In this document: one piece after another, positions 22,306 to 33,377 of the stretch
Numbering within the stretch: position 1 is the stretch's first letter
Layout of the letters: each line of letters opens with the position of its first letter
Assembly: GCA_015501605.1 (NCBI GenBank)
Contig: JADNRZ010000001.1
Coordinates: 2,976,001-3,040,000, forward strand
Direction of reading: 5' to 3'
Source: Panaeolus papilionaceus
Lineage: Eukaryota; Basidiomycota; Agaricomycetes; Agaricales
DNA length: 64,000 nt
Position numbers and translations under genes: made by a program
Notes under the pieces: model-generated
What the model saw: only the letters and a program-made list of their open reading frames with translations
Database searches by the model: none
What the model was told of the DNA's origin: nothing

Positions 22306-25300
22306 TCAAGTACGATGAGCGGTAAGACGTACGCATTTGATTCTAAAAATGGTAACAGAAATAAGGGAAACACGGTGTGTGGTTGGTTAGCCAGGGAATT
22401 GAGAGAGCTGAGTTTTCGGACTTACTTATAGAAACATTCTATAGATCGCAACATTTCAACGTCTCCGCCAGTGGCTGTCACAAAATTGACAACAACACCA
22501 GCACGAGAGTAATTGGAGGCAATAGCAGGAGAAACGCTACAATACAAACGGCGTTAGAAATAATTCACGGCGACAGATAAAAATAGACAATTTAACTTAC
22601 CGGTGCGCGTATTCTTCAACAGCCTTGGGAAGATCTAAAGAAAAGAAGGAAAGGACAACGTGGTCAGAGAGCAACGTGGCATTATAGAGTGGGTGAAGAA
22701 GAAGCTTACCATAATTCAGAACGAGTGGGACGTGTGGCACCTCATTGTTCTTGAGTTGCACGTCATAAATAACCAACACTTTCGCACTGGCTTGTCGAAG
22801 GATCGAAGAAGACGGTGTCCTAAACTTGTTCAAAGCAGCGACTTTGGTGACAGCGTTCATATCTCCGTGCTAGAAACACAAAAAAAGAAAACAGATCAGC
22901 AACAGATCTCAGAGAGAGAGAAAAACCAAAAAGAGTAAACTCACAAGTGGAATAGCTTCCAATCCCCGACTCGCCAACTTGTAAACAACAGAATCAAGCG
23001 ACGTCATACCACCAACATGCACAATCGCCTGAGAGACCTCCAAATCCTCAAACATATCCGCAAGCGCATCCAGCTTCCACTCCCTAGCCTGGGTAGTCTC
23101 AGCACTCGTCGCGCCCCTCCCAGAGCCAATAATTCCCAACCCTCCTCCTCCTGCAGTAGCAGCAAGCGGATCAGATCTGCTCCCAGCAGTAAACGCAAGG
23201 TAAAGATAGAACTGTCGTAGCCCTCGTGTACCCTGACTTGTCTCGGGATTTGAGACGTTTCCATCCCGCCTGACAAGTACACGAACAGGCTCGCGAAGTT
23301 GAATCGCATTGGCGAGATTAAGCACATCTTGAGGTACCGTGTTGGAGAACAGCGCAGTCTGTCTCTCAATTGCACCGTTCGCATTCGCGTTGTTACCATT
23401 AGAACTGGTAGCAGCTGTCGGAGTCGTCACGTCTGTCGAGTTCGGGGAAGGAACAGCCGCAGAGAACCTCCTACCGCCCTGATTCTGGCCATTATTAACC
23501 GTAAATGGCGAGATGACAGGGTTTCCAGGTTCAAACGGAGACGTAAACTGCATCTGACTGTTGCCATTCTGCTGGTTTGGCAAGGGCGGTTGCTGAGGAC
23601 TGGTCACATTCGGCGTAGTCGTCGTCGACAACGGTCTAGATCTGGGTGGAGGCAGCAGCTTGACGATATTAAACACAAATTCGTGTAGATTTCTTGCAAT
23701 CAACTGATCCACCTCATCCAGAACCAAAAACCTGACCTCGGACCCGATCAGTCCTCCAGGACTCGTAAACAGCGCATGCAGCTTCTGCGGCGTGCCACAA
23801 ATGATATGTGGCATATTCTGCTGCAGCAATCGGAGTTCTTGAGCTAGATCGCTACCAGCCGTGGAGATGCCAACGCCTAGGGCACTACGAACGCCAATAG
23901 GTCCACCGAGATCGCGGATCATGCGTTGCGCTTGAGTAGCTTGGTCAACAGTTGTTGAGACCATGATAACGAGTGGGCCGCGATTAGGGCGTGTGCCCAT
24001 GTGTGTAACGGCGACTTGGATAGCTGGGATCACGTATGCGGCAATACGCTCTTGAGTTGGAGGAGCTTGTGCGATGATATCCGCTCCTTTGAGAAGGAAA
24101 GGTAGTGCTCGTTGTTGAATTTTATTTGGCGGACCAACACTGAGAAAGACGAGTGTAAGTAAAAAGCGAAAAGCAGAAGTCGAAGTCAGAGCAAAAGCAA
24201 GAGTAAGAGTTTGCTTGATCCAGACGCGAAGAAGTGAAGAGGTGAACAAGCTTACCCGAATTTACCCAAGGATCGTAAGAGTTCAGGGGATAATGCGAGT
24301 TGCTCCCATTTCGAGATAACAGGCCCATCCCTTCCTCCCCAGTTGTCACCACTAGGGTCAATAACCTAATAAAAAAAATTCACGTCAATTCACGAAAAAA
24401 ACAAACATAAGAGAAAAAAGGAAAACAGGAAGAAAAAAAGACTCACACCAGCCGAATCCCTCCTCAACAATCCCGAAACAGATCTTCTCTTATCTCTCAA
24501 CAGCGCCTCTTGCCTCATCGCCTGATCATTCGCTCTCAATGTAGGAAGGTCCAAATTCCCCGCACTCCACGTCCTCATCGGCGGATTCGGCGCCCTCACA
24601 CCACCACCCGCACCTCCAGGCAGACCCACCCCCACTCCCGGCGCGCCCCCTGGACCCACACTCCCCCTCATGCCCATATCAGGCCGCCCAGCCAACCCAT
24701 GCACCGAAACGCTCCCACTCCTCTCCCCGCCCGAGCCCCCCGGCATCATTTGATTAGGCGCCAACTCCGTATTCAGCGCGACAATCGAATTGTTCCTCGA
24801 CAGCGGTTCAGGCAGCCCCGACAACCCCGTGCCCAGCCCTCCTCCTCCTACATTTTGCTGCATCTGTTGAGTTTGCAATGCGAGTAATTGTCCAACACTC
24901 GAAGTGAGCGTATTCAGCCTCGCACTGATAGTCGAAATATCGTCGCCTGCGCCATGTACGGCAGCATTTGGTGGGATAGGTTGATTAGGGGCAATATTTC
25001 CAATAGACGGACGTGGTTGTAACGGTGCAAGGGAAGCAGGCGATGCATTATTGGACCCAGGTCCATGAGGGCTCCTATTATGACCCAACCCTCCAAGTTG
25101 CTGTAATTGCTGTTGATGCTGCGACGAGATGGCCGAATTGCTCGCAAACGGATCTTTGAACTCGGGTTGGCCTCCGTTAACACCCATCCCCATCCCCGCA
25201 CCTCCACCAAGGGGGTTAACACCCGCCAGCGCCCTCTCCACAAGGACATTGACTTTCTTGTTCAGATCGCCCAAATCCCGCTGGATCTCTCTAGTAGCAT

Positions 25301-26852
25301 ACTCGACTCGTCCAAGTCTATCCAGCATCGCGCGGAACTGAATCGAATTCCTCAGCTGTTCTTCAAAAGACCTATCCATAGCATGAGGTGCCGAGCTGAG
25401 CGGGTCAACAGATGACGAAGAATACGATGTCGAGCGATCACGGTCGACAGATGAAGACGTTCCACGACTATGTACCGAAACCGAGTCCTGGGAGCTCACA
25501 GGTGACGACGACATATGTTGCTGTTGCTGCTGACTCGCACTGCTCGTCGCATTCGTGGGCGTTTGCACCAGATTATAGTTCGCAAGCGAAGACGAGGTCA
25601 TGCTCCGTTGGCCAAGGCTATTCCTTCCTGGGTGGATCGTCAAGCCCGACTCATTACCATACTGTTGTTGCTGCTGCTGTTGCAAATAATACTCATGAGC
25701 CTGATGGAGCCTCTCCTGCTGTTGAAGCTGCTGCTGAAGTTGCAACTGGCTATTCTGACGGCCGCTCTGCGTATAAAACGACGAGCCGGGGGTATGAAAC
25801 CCGCTCCGACTCCCCGCGCTTCCCAATTCGTCCTCATCCTGCGCATCATCGTCACCAGGGGGCGACGGCGACTGATTAAACTGCTCATTCTCGCCCTCAG
25901 GCAACGTCCCCAACGACGACGTGCTCAACATACTCGGCTCGCGCATCCTCGTAAGTGGGCCAATCTCCCCCAAGCCCGTATTAAACGACTTCTGGCCCGG
26001 ATCACCCACAACAGGGGACTGGTGGCGCATAGTCGGCGACTGGCGCTGTTGCGGGGCAGTGAGCGAGGGGGACTGGCGGGCCTGTGGGCCATTAACAGAC
26101 GGCGACTGACGCTGCTGTTGGGCGAGATTAAAGCTGTGGGTGCTGCTGCCGGCGCTGCTGATGGCGCTGCTAACGCTGCCGTCCCTATCCCGTGGCGAAG
26201 GCGACATCTGGCTCCTCCCTTCAACGAGCGACATCATGAGTTTGATTTGATGCTGGGAATGGGGCGGCGGTGGGTGTTGTTGTTGGGGTGAGGCAGCTCC
26301 GGAAGGTGGCTGGGAAGTGTTAACGGAGATGGTGCCAGAATTTGAAGATGTGTTATTATTAATCGTGTTGGAATTAGAAGGTGAAGAAGAAGAAGAAAGT
26401 TGTTGTTGTGCTTGTGCTTGTGGTAGTGGCGGGCTAGGCGAACTTGCGATAGAGCGATAATCCGAAGTGGCAGATATGGAATGTGAAGAAATAGAACGAC
26501 GATCGTCTCGTTGCTGTTGCTGTTGCTGCTGATGTTGGTTGTCTCCTCTAAGACCTAAATTCATAGCACCAGTGAACAAATGCAAGTTGTGCGTCGGTAC
26601 CTGACTGAATCCCGTACCCTGTTGAAAAGACGACGACGAATATGGTGCCTGTGATTGACCCTGAGCATTTGAGGTGAACTGGGTGGCTGAAGCCCCAGCA
26701 TTGAAGCTCCCTCCATTTCCAACACCACCACTCGCAGGACTCACTCCTCCGTCATCACGGTCTTCTGTGTTCCTCTGTTGAGTAATCTGCTGCTGCATAC
26801 CCCCAGGGAAGAAAGGCATAGAAGCGGGGTTGAGAGCGGCGCTCCTAGCCAT
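22306..26852 (-). CDS. Q/S-rich protein with degenerate eIF4A-like helicase domain
   Basis: Exons 26852-24447, 24365-24256, 24139-22945, 22869-22710, 22634-22601, 22536-22426 and 22342-22306 join in phase to 1350 residues. The first 800 are low complexity (poly-Q from CAG/CAA runs near 25510, 25670, 25720 and 26520, plus S, P and G) with one coiled-coil-like helix (RLGRVEYATREIQRDLGDLN). The rest aligns block by block with eIF4A: IQQRALPFLLKGADIIAQA, HIICGTPQKL, FLVLDEVDQLI, EWKLDALADMFEDL, AIPLHGDM, LVLNYDLPKAVEEYAHR and VNFVTATGGDVEMLRSIE. The catalytic motifs are lost: the P-loop reads APPTQERIA instead of GxGKT, motif II is DEVD, motif III SAT is replaced by a P/Q/N-rich insert, and the motif VI arginines are gone. 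Probably a non-catalytic, RNA- or partner-binding pseudohelicase. Confidence 0.85.
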
Positions 26853-27551
26853 GGTTGACAAGGGTTAAGGACGACAACGAAAATGGGCTCCTGAGGCGCA
26901 GACGATCGGAAGGTTGTTGGTTGTGATGATGCTTGTTATGAGGATGCGTGGGTATGAGACGCGAACAGGTGAGAAGCTGATGAAGAATCCGTCGCCGTCG
27001 TCGTTGTTGTCGTCGTGATGAGTTGGACAAGTAGGTTGGTATATGGTGGGGTTGTTGATAAAACGGCCAACTTGAAAGAAAGAATACAGCAGGACCAGAG
27101 GCACTCGGTACTTGTGAAAGCACTAGCTAGCTATACAAAGGTAAAATAAAGAAAAGAAAAAAAAAGAAAAAAAGAAAGGAGGAGATTGTGAATTTAGTCA
27201 GCGCGAAGGTTCAGAAAGAGTTGGTTGATATAAATTAATACCTTTGTTTAGTAGTAAAGAGTAAAAGAAGAAACAATTTTAGGTTTAATACACAAGTCCC
27301 ATGAAAGTGATTTTTTAAAGGAGAAATGAAAAAAAGAAAAGAAAGAGGCGGAGGATAGCTGTCGTTAATGATAGAGATACGACAGTAGTCAGTCAGACGG
27401 ACAGGAGGTCCTCTTGCTGCTACACTAAACTGTCACATCATCACGCTGCAACCTCAATCATCTTTACATTCTCGTATATATAGAATAGAATAGACATCCA
27501 CATAAAATAAAGTGCTAATATACAACAAAATACACAAAATATTTACTCTCT
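26853..27551. promoter_or_regulatory. upstream region of the eIF4A-like gene
   Basis: Holds the 5' flank of the minus-strand eIF4A-like gene and the 3' flank of the RRM gene. An A/G run around 27140-27180 reads as a pyrimidine tract on the coding strand, common in strong fungal promoters or leaders. Confidence 0.4.
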
Positions 27552-29069
27552 TCAAGAAATACAAGGAGCAAACGAAACTCCAAAAACTTTAAATCTTCCA
27601 GTAGCATTCTGTTGTAACAAACTACTAATTGTCCTCTCCGTATCCTGGAGTTGAAGCGGACTAAGAAATCACCCATCATCAATGTCAGATAGCTGCCTTA
27701 TCACAATATTTATATCACACATACCTTGGCCTGCCCCTAATCTGTCTCCCCAGACCCGTCTGCATCGCCTTCATCTCCTTGATCTCTTCCATATGACCTA
27801 TTGCACAACAGATCAGCGACGCTCTTTGGTATCTTCATTTTCGTCAACGAAAACATACTTGACAAGATCTGGTGACATTCCGGTAGGTTTGTTGGGTCAA
27901 TCGTCACCTGTACATCAACTGAACCATCAGTTCTAAAAACAACCACGAAAGAGACGTACCACCAGTTCCATCCCCTCAAACATCGTCTTATGCAACTTCA
28001 ACGCCCGATAAACACTATCATGACTCTTAAACCGCACACACGCGTATCGTCTATCTCTCTCCGTGCGCAGCTCACTGGGGATAACCACAGCACCGACTGT
28101 TCCACCCGTGGTCCGAATGCTAGGCAGCCCATCGAGATCCCTGACGCCATTCTGCGTGAAGAATTCCTGGATGCGCGCTTCGGTGATCGAAGTGGGCAGC
28201 TAGAATAGGATAAGTAGAAAGAGGGACGAGTTAGTATATATTACTATTAATGAGGTCGAGACGAGCCCAAGAAGTCGACCAAGTCGGAAGTGAGGCGCTG
28301 GAGAAGGTGATTGAGATGGAGAAGACGAAGACGACGGAAGCTCGAATCGGCCTTCCGTCCATCCTCCATCCATCAGTTCCATCCTCGTCAATCAATCAAG
28401 ATACCAAGTAACCACATCTCTCTTCTCCCCTTCTCCCCCCTCTCCTCCCCTCCTAAAGACAAATGCAAAACCACTCACATTCCCAACATACACATACTTA
28501 TACTCCCTCACCGTCGCACTCACCCCCCTCCTCCTCCTCTTCTCCTCCTTCCCGCTCCCCTTCAACCCACACTCCTTCTTCAAATTCTCCTTCCTCCTCG
28601 CCGCGTCCACCTTCTCCAACTTCGCATCCCTATTCCGGGGCCTCAATCGCCGCGTGGACGACTCCCGGTGCAGCGCGTTGTAGTGCAATACATGGCGTGC
28701 GGAGTTGGTCATGCGCGGGACGCGTTTAGGGGCAGGAGGGGCGGGGGTTACGTTATTATTGGTGTTATTGTTGATAGCATCACCCTTCTTGTTGGTACCA
28801 TTGGGTTGAGCGGCAGTAGCAGCAGCAGCTCTAGCACGAGTATTCACTGCGTACGGATGCGGACGAGCACGAGTCGTCTGTGGTTGACGATCATGCGGAA
28901 TGGGGGGAGCAGCGCGACGCGCTGTAAGGGGATGAGCGGCTCCCTGGTTTGTCGCTGGGTGCGCGACTCCTTGAGCGGGTTGAAGAGCAGCACCAGGTGG
29001 AAGAGCGACAGGACCACTATACGCCTCTCCTGAAATATCAAGCGTCGACTGTGGGCATACAATGCGCAT
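27552..29069 (-). CDS. single-RRM RNA-binding protein
   Basis: Exons 29069-28479, 28199-27960, 27907-27798 and 27660-27552 give 349 residues. The first 190 are rich in A, P, R and N and end in a basic patch (RRKENLKKECGLKGSGKEEK). One RRM follows, beginning at YKYVYVGNLPTSITEARIQEFF (RNP2 YVYVGN); its RNP1 is RYACVRFKS, followed by KLHKTMFEGMELVV. After it come VTIDPTNLPECHQILSSMF and MKIPKSVADLLCN. The last exon (SPLQLQDTERTISSLLQQNA...) is my splice inference. It keeps phase, and a 12-nt exon at 27725-27736 could also be included. If the third intron is not removed, the protein would end at 27737 instead. RNA target unknown; I do not recognise a specific orthologue. Confidence 0.75.
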
Positions 29070-30106
29070 TACGAGGTGATGATGATGCGGGGATGTTGAT
29101 AACTATATGAAATGAATTGTAGATAGGGATTTAGCGCGATGCTGTAATGGAATGACACGCCGACGCGATGTTGGACACGACGGGAGAGATGAGCGAGTCG
29201 ACGAACGAGACAAGATGAGATGTTGGACACGACGAGTCGACGAAGCGGCGATGATAAATTTAGGAATGATGCAATAGACACTGAGAGGCACCGGCTGTGC
29301 TTTTTATATCAGGTGCGGATTGTCAAGGGGCCAAGCTAATGTAAGTGAGAGTGGGGTGTGTTGAGTTCGTTGTGGAAGTGGATCCGGGATGAGGTGCAAT
29401 GCAATGAACAATGGGTAATGTGTGATTGGGTGTTGGGGTGTTGCAGTTTCACGGGAGATTTGTTAGGGAAGCGCGGGTTGTCAAATCTCCAATGTGTAGC
29501 GTGCTAAATGGTTCCCTAAATGTAAGGTTTGGAAATATAAGATTTAGCAAAAGATTTAGAAATGTGCAAATCTAAAAAATAAAAAACAAGTGCAATGCAA
29601 ATGCAAATGCGCAAATGAACAAAACAACGCGGAGAGGCGAGCGAGTGTGAGCAAGCGTAATGGGACAAGTCGACAGTTATAGCGAGTGGTAATGGTAATG
29701 GTAAGAGCCAGAACAGTGATCAGTCGAAGCAAGCAAGTAATTGCAAGCGATGAAACGATAGCCGACAAGACCAGTACCTTGCCATTGTCTTGTCAAACTT
29801 TAAACAACATCAGCGAATTCGGGGCAAACTATCACACTAACATTGGTCACCGGGATACGCACTCAACAATAAAAGTGTGGTCCCGCATAATGAACATGAA
29901 CCCGGTTATTGTTGACTTTTTATTACTCACTCACTTATCAACGGAGCACAAAGGGGCATGCAGGGCTGTCTTCAATGCCACCAATGATGCCTCGACAGGG
30001 TAACGACGGAAGCCGGCCTTGGATACCGACCGGCCCGCGTCAATTTCTTTCTTTCTAAATTCTGACATCACGGAACGGAGGAGGACTGAACTCATACTGC
30101 AACACC
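29070..30106. other. gene-free stretch between divergent genes
   Basis: About 1 kb containing the promoters of the RRM gene and FMC1. A short degenerate AATGCA repeat lies near 29592-29615. Open frames here lack an ATG or family features. Confidence 0.45.
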
Positions 30107-30829
30107 ATGACCACCTCTAACCAAGTAACCCTCTTCCGCGGTCTCGTACACGAATTACGTCGTTCTGTACGTTCTTTTATCTCTCTTATCCTCTCTTCCC
30201 CACCCACACCTCCCCAACCTCCAAAACTTCAACCTAACTGAATTTAATTTAATTTTACAGTCCTCACCCCCGCGAAAACTCAACAAATCCATTGTAGCCC
30301 AGTTCCGGGCCTTAGCAGAACACAGCAAGGACGCGAAGCACGTTGCGCAGGATCTGCAAAACGCCACGTTATTCCTGTATTCACAAAGGGAGCATAGGGT
30401 GAGTCGGTGTTACTGGTGTTACGTCGTTTATTTCTTGCTTTCTTTCTTTGCGTTGGCGTTTGCAGCCCTCGTTCGTGCTACGCATGGCATTACGTCGTTT
30501 TTCTTTATTCCCTTCGCCAATGCTAGGGTTCAGTGGTATTCAACACGCCACTGCCACTCTCACCGTCTCCATTCCAACTTTTGGTGTATCACCACCTCAC
30601 CTCGTGTCTTCTTTCTTCACTTTCTTTCTTCACTTCATTCACGTTTCCTTGGTTTCACAACCACACCACCACGCTGCACTGGGGTACTAACTGACGCCCA
30701 AACCACCCTCTCCCACAGCGCCTATTGGAGAGATACAACCCTCTCTTCGACTTGACTGCCGAGGAGCGCATCAAAGCCACAGCGCGGAGGGTGGGGTTGG
30801 ATATGCCTGTGACGCATAAAGAGGAATAA
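30107..30829 (+). CDS. FMC1: FMC1, mitochondrial ATP synthase assembly factor
   Basis: FMC1 is a small LYR-superfamily protein of the mitochondrial matrix that helps the chaperone ATP12 assemble the F1 sector. Exons 30107-30166, 30261-30398 and 30719-30829 encode 102 residues. The N-terminus TLFRGLVHELRRS matches the family's FRGLLRELR. The middle helices end in ATLFLYSQREHRRLLERYNP, and the C-terminus ERIKATARRVGLDMP matches the conserved ESAGLVGLKLP end of the animal protein. There is no separate presequence, as in the family. The 320-nt second intron is unusually long for this window. Alternative: another LYR protein, but the C-terminal VGLxxP favours FMC1. Confidence 0.87.
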
Positions 30830-31071
30830 ATGCAGATTAGGGTTTTATTCTATTTTATTTCACTTTGTTTTGTTCATTCCTTGACAACTGTAGCATTATT
30901 ATAAAAATTGGTTGGCTGGATTTTTCTCCTTAAAAGCGGGACTCGACTCGGGTGTGCGTGTGGATGGGTGGACGCGGTGCAGTCAACGAGCAAACATGTC
31001 CCAACAAATCACAGTCAGTATGACATCGTCATTGATTGAACTTTTTTTTTTTCTTTCTCGGTCATCGTCGT

Positions 31072-32489
31072 ATGAAGCTCTCATCTCGTATTCGACAATT
31101 CTATGCAAGATATATCATGGCTTATTCTCAATCGGCGTCCTCTTCATCATCCACATCGTCTGCATCTACATCTCCCTCATCATCTTCAACACCCTCCAAT
31201 TTCACAACTCAAATCCTCAAATGTGATCCAGAAAGCATAACATTCCCGCCTTCATCCTCATCCTCTTCATCCATCGACGCCTCACCCCACATCACATGTC
31301 CCACCACCCTCCAAGCGCTCCACACAGCCGCTCACCACCTTGCCTCGCTCTCCAACGTCGTCGTCTTCCCCACCGAAACCGTCTACGGCCTCGGCGCACC
31401 CGCACTCTCCTCCATCGCTTCATCGAAAATATTCTCCACCAAAGGCAGACCTCCCGACAACCCCCTCATCGTGCACGTCTCATCTATGCGCATGCTCTCG
31501 TCCCTCCTCCCGGCTTCATTCCAGATACCACAATCCTACGAGATCCTCATCCGTAAATTCTGGCCTGGCGCGCTGACGCTCCTCTTCCCGAGGAACGAAG
31601 CCGTCATTCCCGAGATCATCACAGCAGGACAGAAAACAGTCGGATCAGGATGCCTTCGCACCCCGTTGCGCGGGCACTCATTGCGATTGCGGATACCCCG
31701 CTCGCCGCGCCGAGTGCGAACACGTCCGGGAAGCCGAGTGCGACGAGGGCTGAGCATGTTATGCGGGATCTGGCGGGGCGGGTGGCGGTTATCCTAGATG
31801 GCGGCGCGTGTGGGGTGGGGCTGGAGAGCACGGTTGTGGATGGGCTGGGAGAGGATGGGCATTTGAGGGTGTTGAGACCTGGAGGCATCACTGTTGAGGA
31901 TTTGGAGAGGGCGTTGGAGGAGGGGATGGAGGGTGGTAATGTGGGTGATGATGGAACAACGAGGAGAGTGAGAGTGTTGGTGCATAAAAGGGATTATCGG
32001 GATGAGAAGCTGGAGAGTGCACCGACGACGCCTGGGATGAAGTATAGGCATTATTCGCCTTCTGTGCCTGTTGTGTTGCTGGAGACGATAGAGAGGACGG
32101 GTGAGGAGGAGGGAGAGAGAGAGGATGCGGACGCATATCTGAAATCGCTGAGAAGAGACCCGATCGAAGAGGTGGAATCGGGATCGGGGTCAGGGACTGG
32201 TGTCGCTGCGTCACCTGGTTCATCGACAACAAAGATTGGGATTATGGCCCCGTCTCGATCCAAGATCTGGAATGTGCTTCCGGAGCATTGTGGTATTGAG
32301 TGGGTGCGCTATGATTTGGGCGAGGATAACGCGCTTGTTGCGCAGAGATTATTCGATGGGTTATTGAGTCTTGAACATGGTGGTGTGCAGAGTATATTGG
32401 TGGAAGAGGTGGATGAAGAGAGAGAGGGATTGGCTGTGATGAATCGGGTGAGGAAGGCGGCTAGTTCGACTATTAGATTGGATATCTGA
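31072..32489 (+). pseudogene. SUA5: SUA5/YrdC threonylcarbamoyl-AMP synthase with an apparent -1 frameshift
   Basis: SUA5 makes threonylcarbamoyl-adenylate for the t6A modification of ANN-decoding tRNAs. The first frame (31072 to about 31642) holds VVVFPTETVYGLGAPALSS, KGRPPDNPLIVHV, and IRKFWPGALTLLFPR; the second frame (from about 31643) holds IRMPSHPVARALIAIADTPL, APSANTSGKPSAT, DGGACGVGLESTVVDGL, LRPGGIT and the SUA5-specific C-terminal domain (APTTPGMKYRHYSPSVPV). The expected TVxIRMPSHP junction is broken because one base is missing around 31641-31643, and no intron can explain it. The gene is otherwise in perfect shape and the product essential in most fungi, so sequencing error, a recent mutation or a second copy are all possible. 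Two in-frame starts exist: ATG 31072 (KLSSRIRQFYARYIM, presequence-like) and ATG 31117. Confidence 0.85.
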
Positions 32490-32688
32490 GTGTGGTTATT
32501 GTACATAGGTACGCGCCTGTTTTCTTATTGTCGTGTTTAATCTAATCTAAAGCTCGACAGAATATGTGTTTTCAAAAATACCCCATTCAATCTAATCATA
32601 ACCCTGTTTTTGTTCCGATCAAAAATGAACCCTGTCCTGTCCACACTCATCACCCACTCAATATTTCTTTAAATTGCCTCGTGCTGGT

Positions 32689-33107
32689 ATGCGGCGCCTC
32701 GTGTCCCTCCCCACATATCCGCCCTCGGTGAGTCACAATTCACCTCTACACAGTCGCCTCTACTACTTCGCGAAAAGTATGCCATTTTCCTTCCCACTGC
32801 GCATCCACGCCCGATTGCTACAACATCAGTAGCCAATGGTCACTGCTCGTGAGTTGAAAGAAAATTCATATACCTTTTACAAGACGCCGTATGTTTCCAT
32901 TCTATTCAATATTCCTCAACTGTCTTTCTCTACCTGTTCGATCTACAGCGCTCCGAAAGCATTTCATCTCATATTAACCTTGAAAGCCAAGCGATCCTCG
33001 TGTACGCGGTATTTGCCGTGTTGCTTTGTTGGAAGTCACGGGAACACTTCCGAGCTCGAACGCGACTGGCTGGCCCTCCGATTTCAGAAGACGTTGACGG
33101 TCTTTGA
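32689..33107 (+). CDS. predicted small single-helix membrane protein, four short exons
   Basis: Not visible as one open frame, but four pieces with good splice signals join in phase: 32689-32727, 32754-32776, 32830-32848 and 32949-33107, giving 79 residues. It starts MRRLVSLPTYPPSSPLLLRE, a short arginine-containing leader, continues ESISSHINLESQA, then has one hydrophobic helix (ILVYAVFAVLLCW) followed by a basic KSREHFRARTR and an acidic end (SEDVDGL). Size and layout resemble small mitochondrial inner-membrane subunits or assembly factors, but I do not recognise a family. The first intron is only 26 nt, which is short even for fungi, and lowers confidence. An alternative is that the gene begins at the second exon. 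Confidence 0.45.
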
Positions 33108-33328
33108 CTGGCCTCGTGCATTTTGAGAAGTGGTTCAGAGTCGATTCGGGAGTTGTGGTTTGAGAAGAGGGTGGGGGTTGTTATATAAAGAATGCGCGTT
33201 TTGTTTCTGCTTTCGAATAAACAGCCCCTTCGAATTGCCTTCCGCTGTTAGCTCTCTCCCTCTCTCTTCACTCTCCTCTCGCCTCTTAACGTCCCTTCAC
33301 GTCTAATAACGTTTATTCATTGTCTTGA

Positions 33329-33353
33329 ATCATCATCATCATCATCATCATCA
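33329..33353. repeat. ATC trinucleotide microsatellite
   Basis: About eight ATC units 25 bp before the HMG-box start codon, so probably in its 5' leader. Confidence 0.8.
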
Positions 33354-33377
33354 ATAGACTCATTCTCACTCTTCACA

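Noticed and set aside
25515..26291. Plus-strand open frame of 258 codons over the Q-rich gene
   Set aside because: Antisense shadow of CAG/CAA repeats; R/L-rich with no domain.
28311..29033. Plus-strand open frame of 240 codons opposite the RRM gene
   Set aside because: Shadow of the GC-biased first exon, which has the convincing sense reading.
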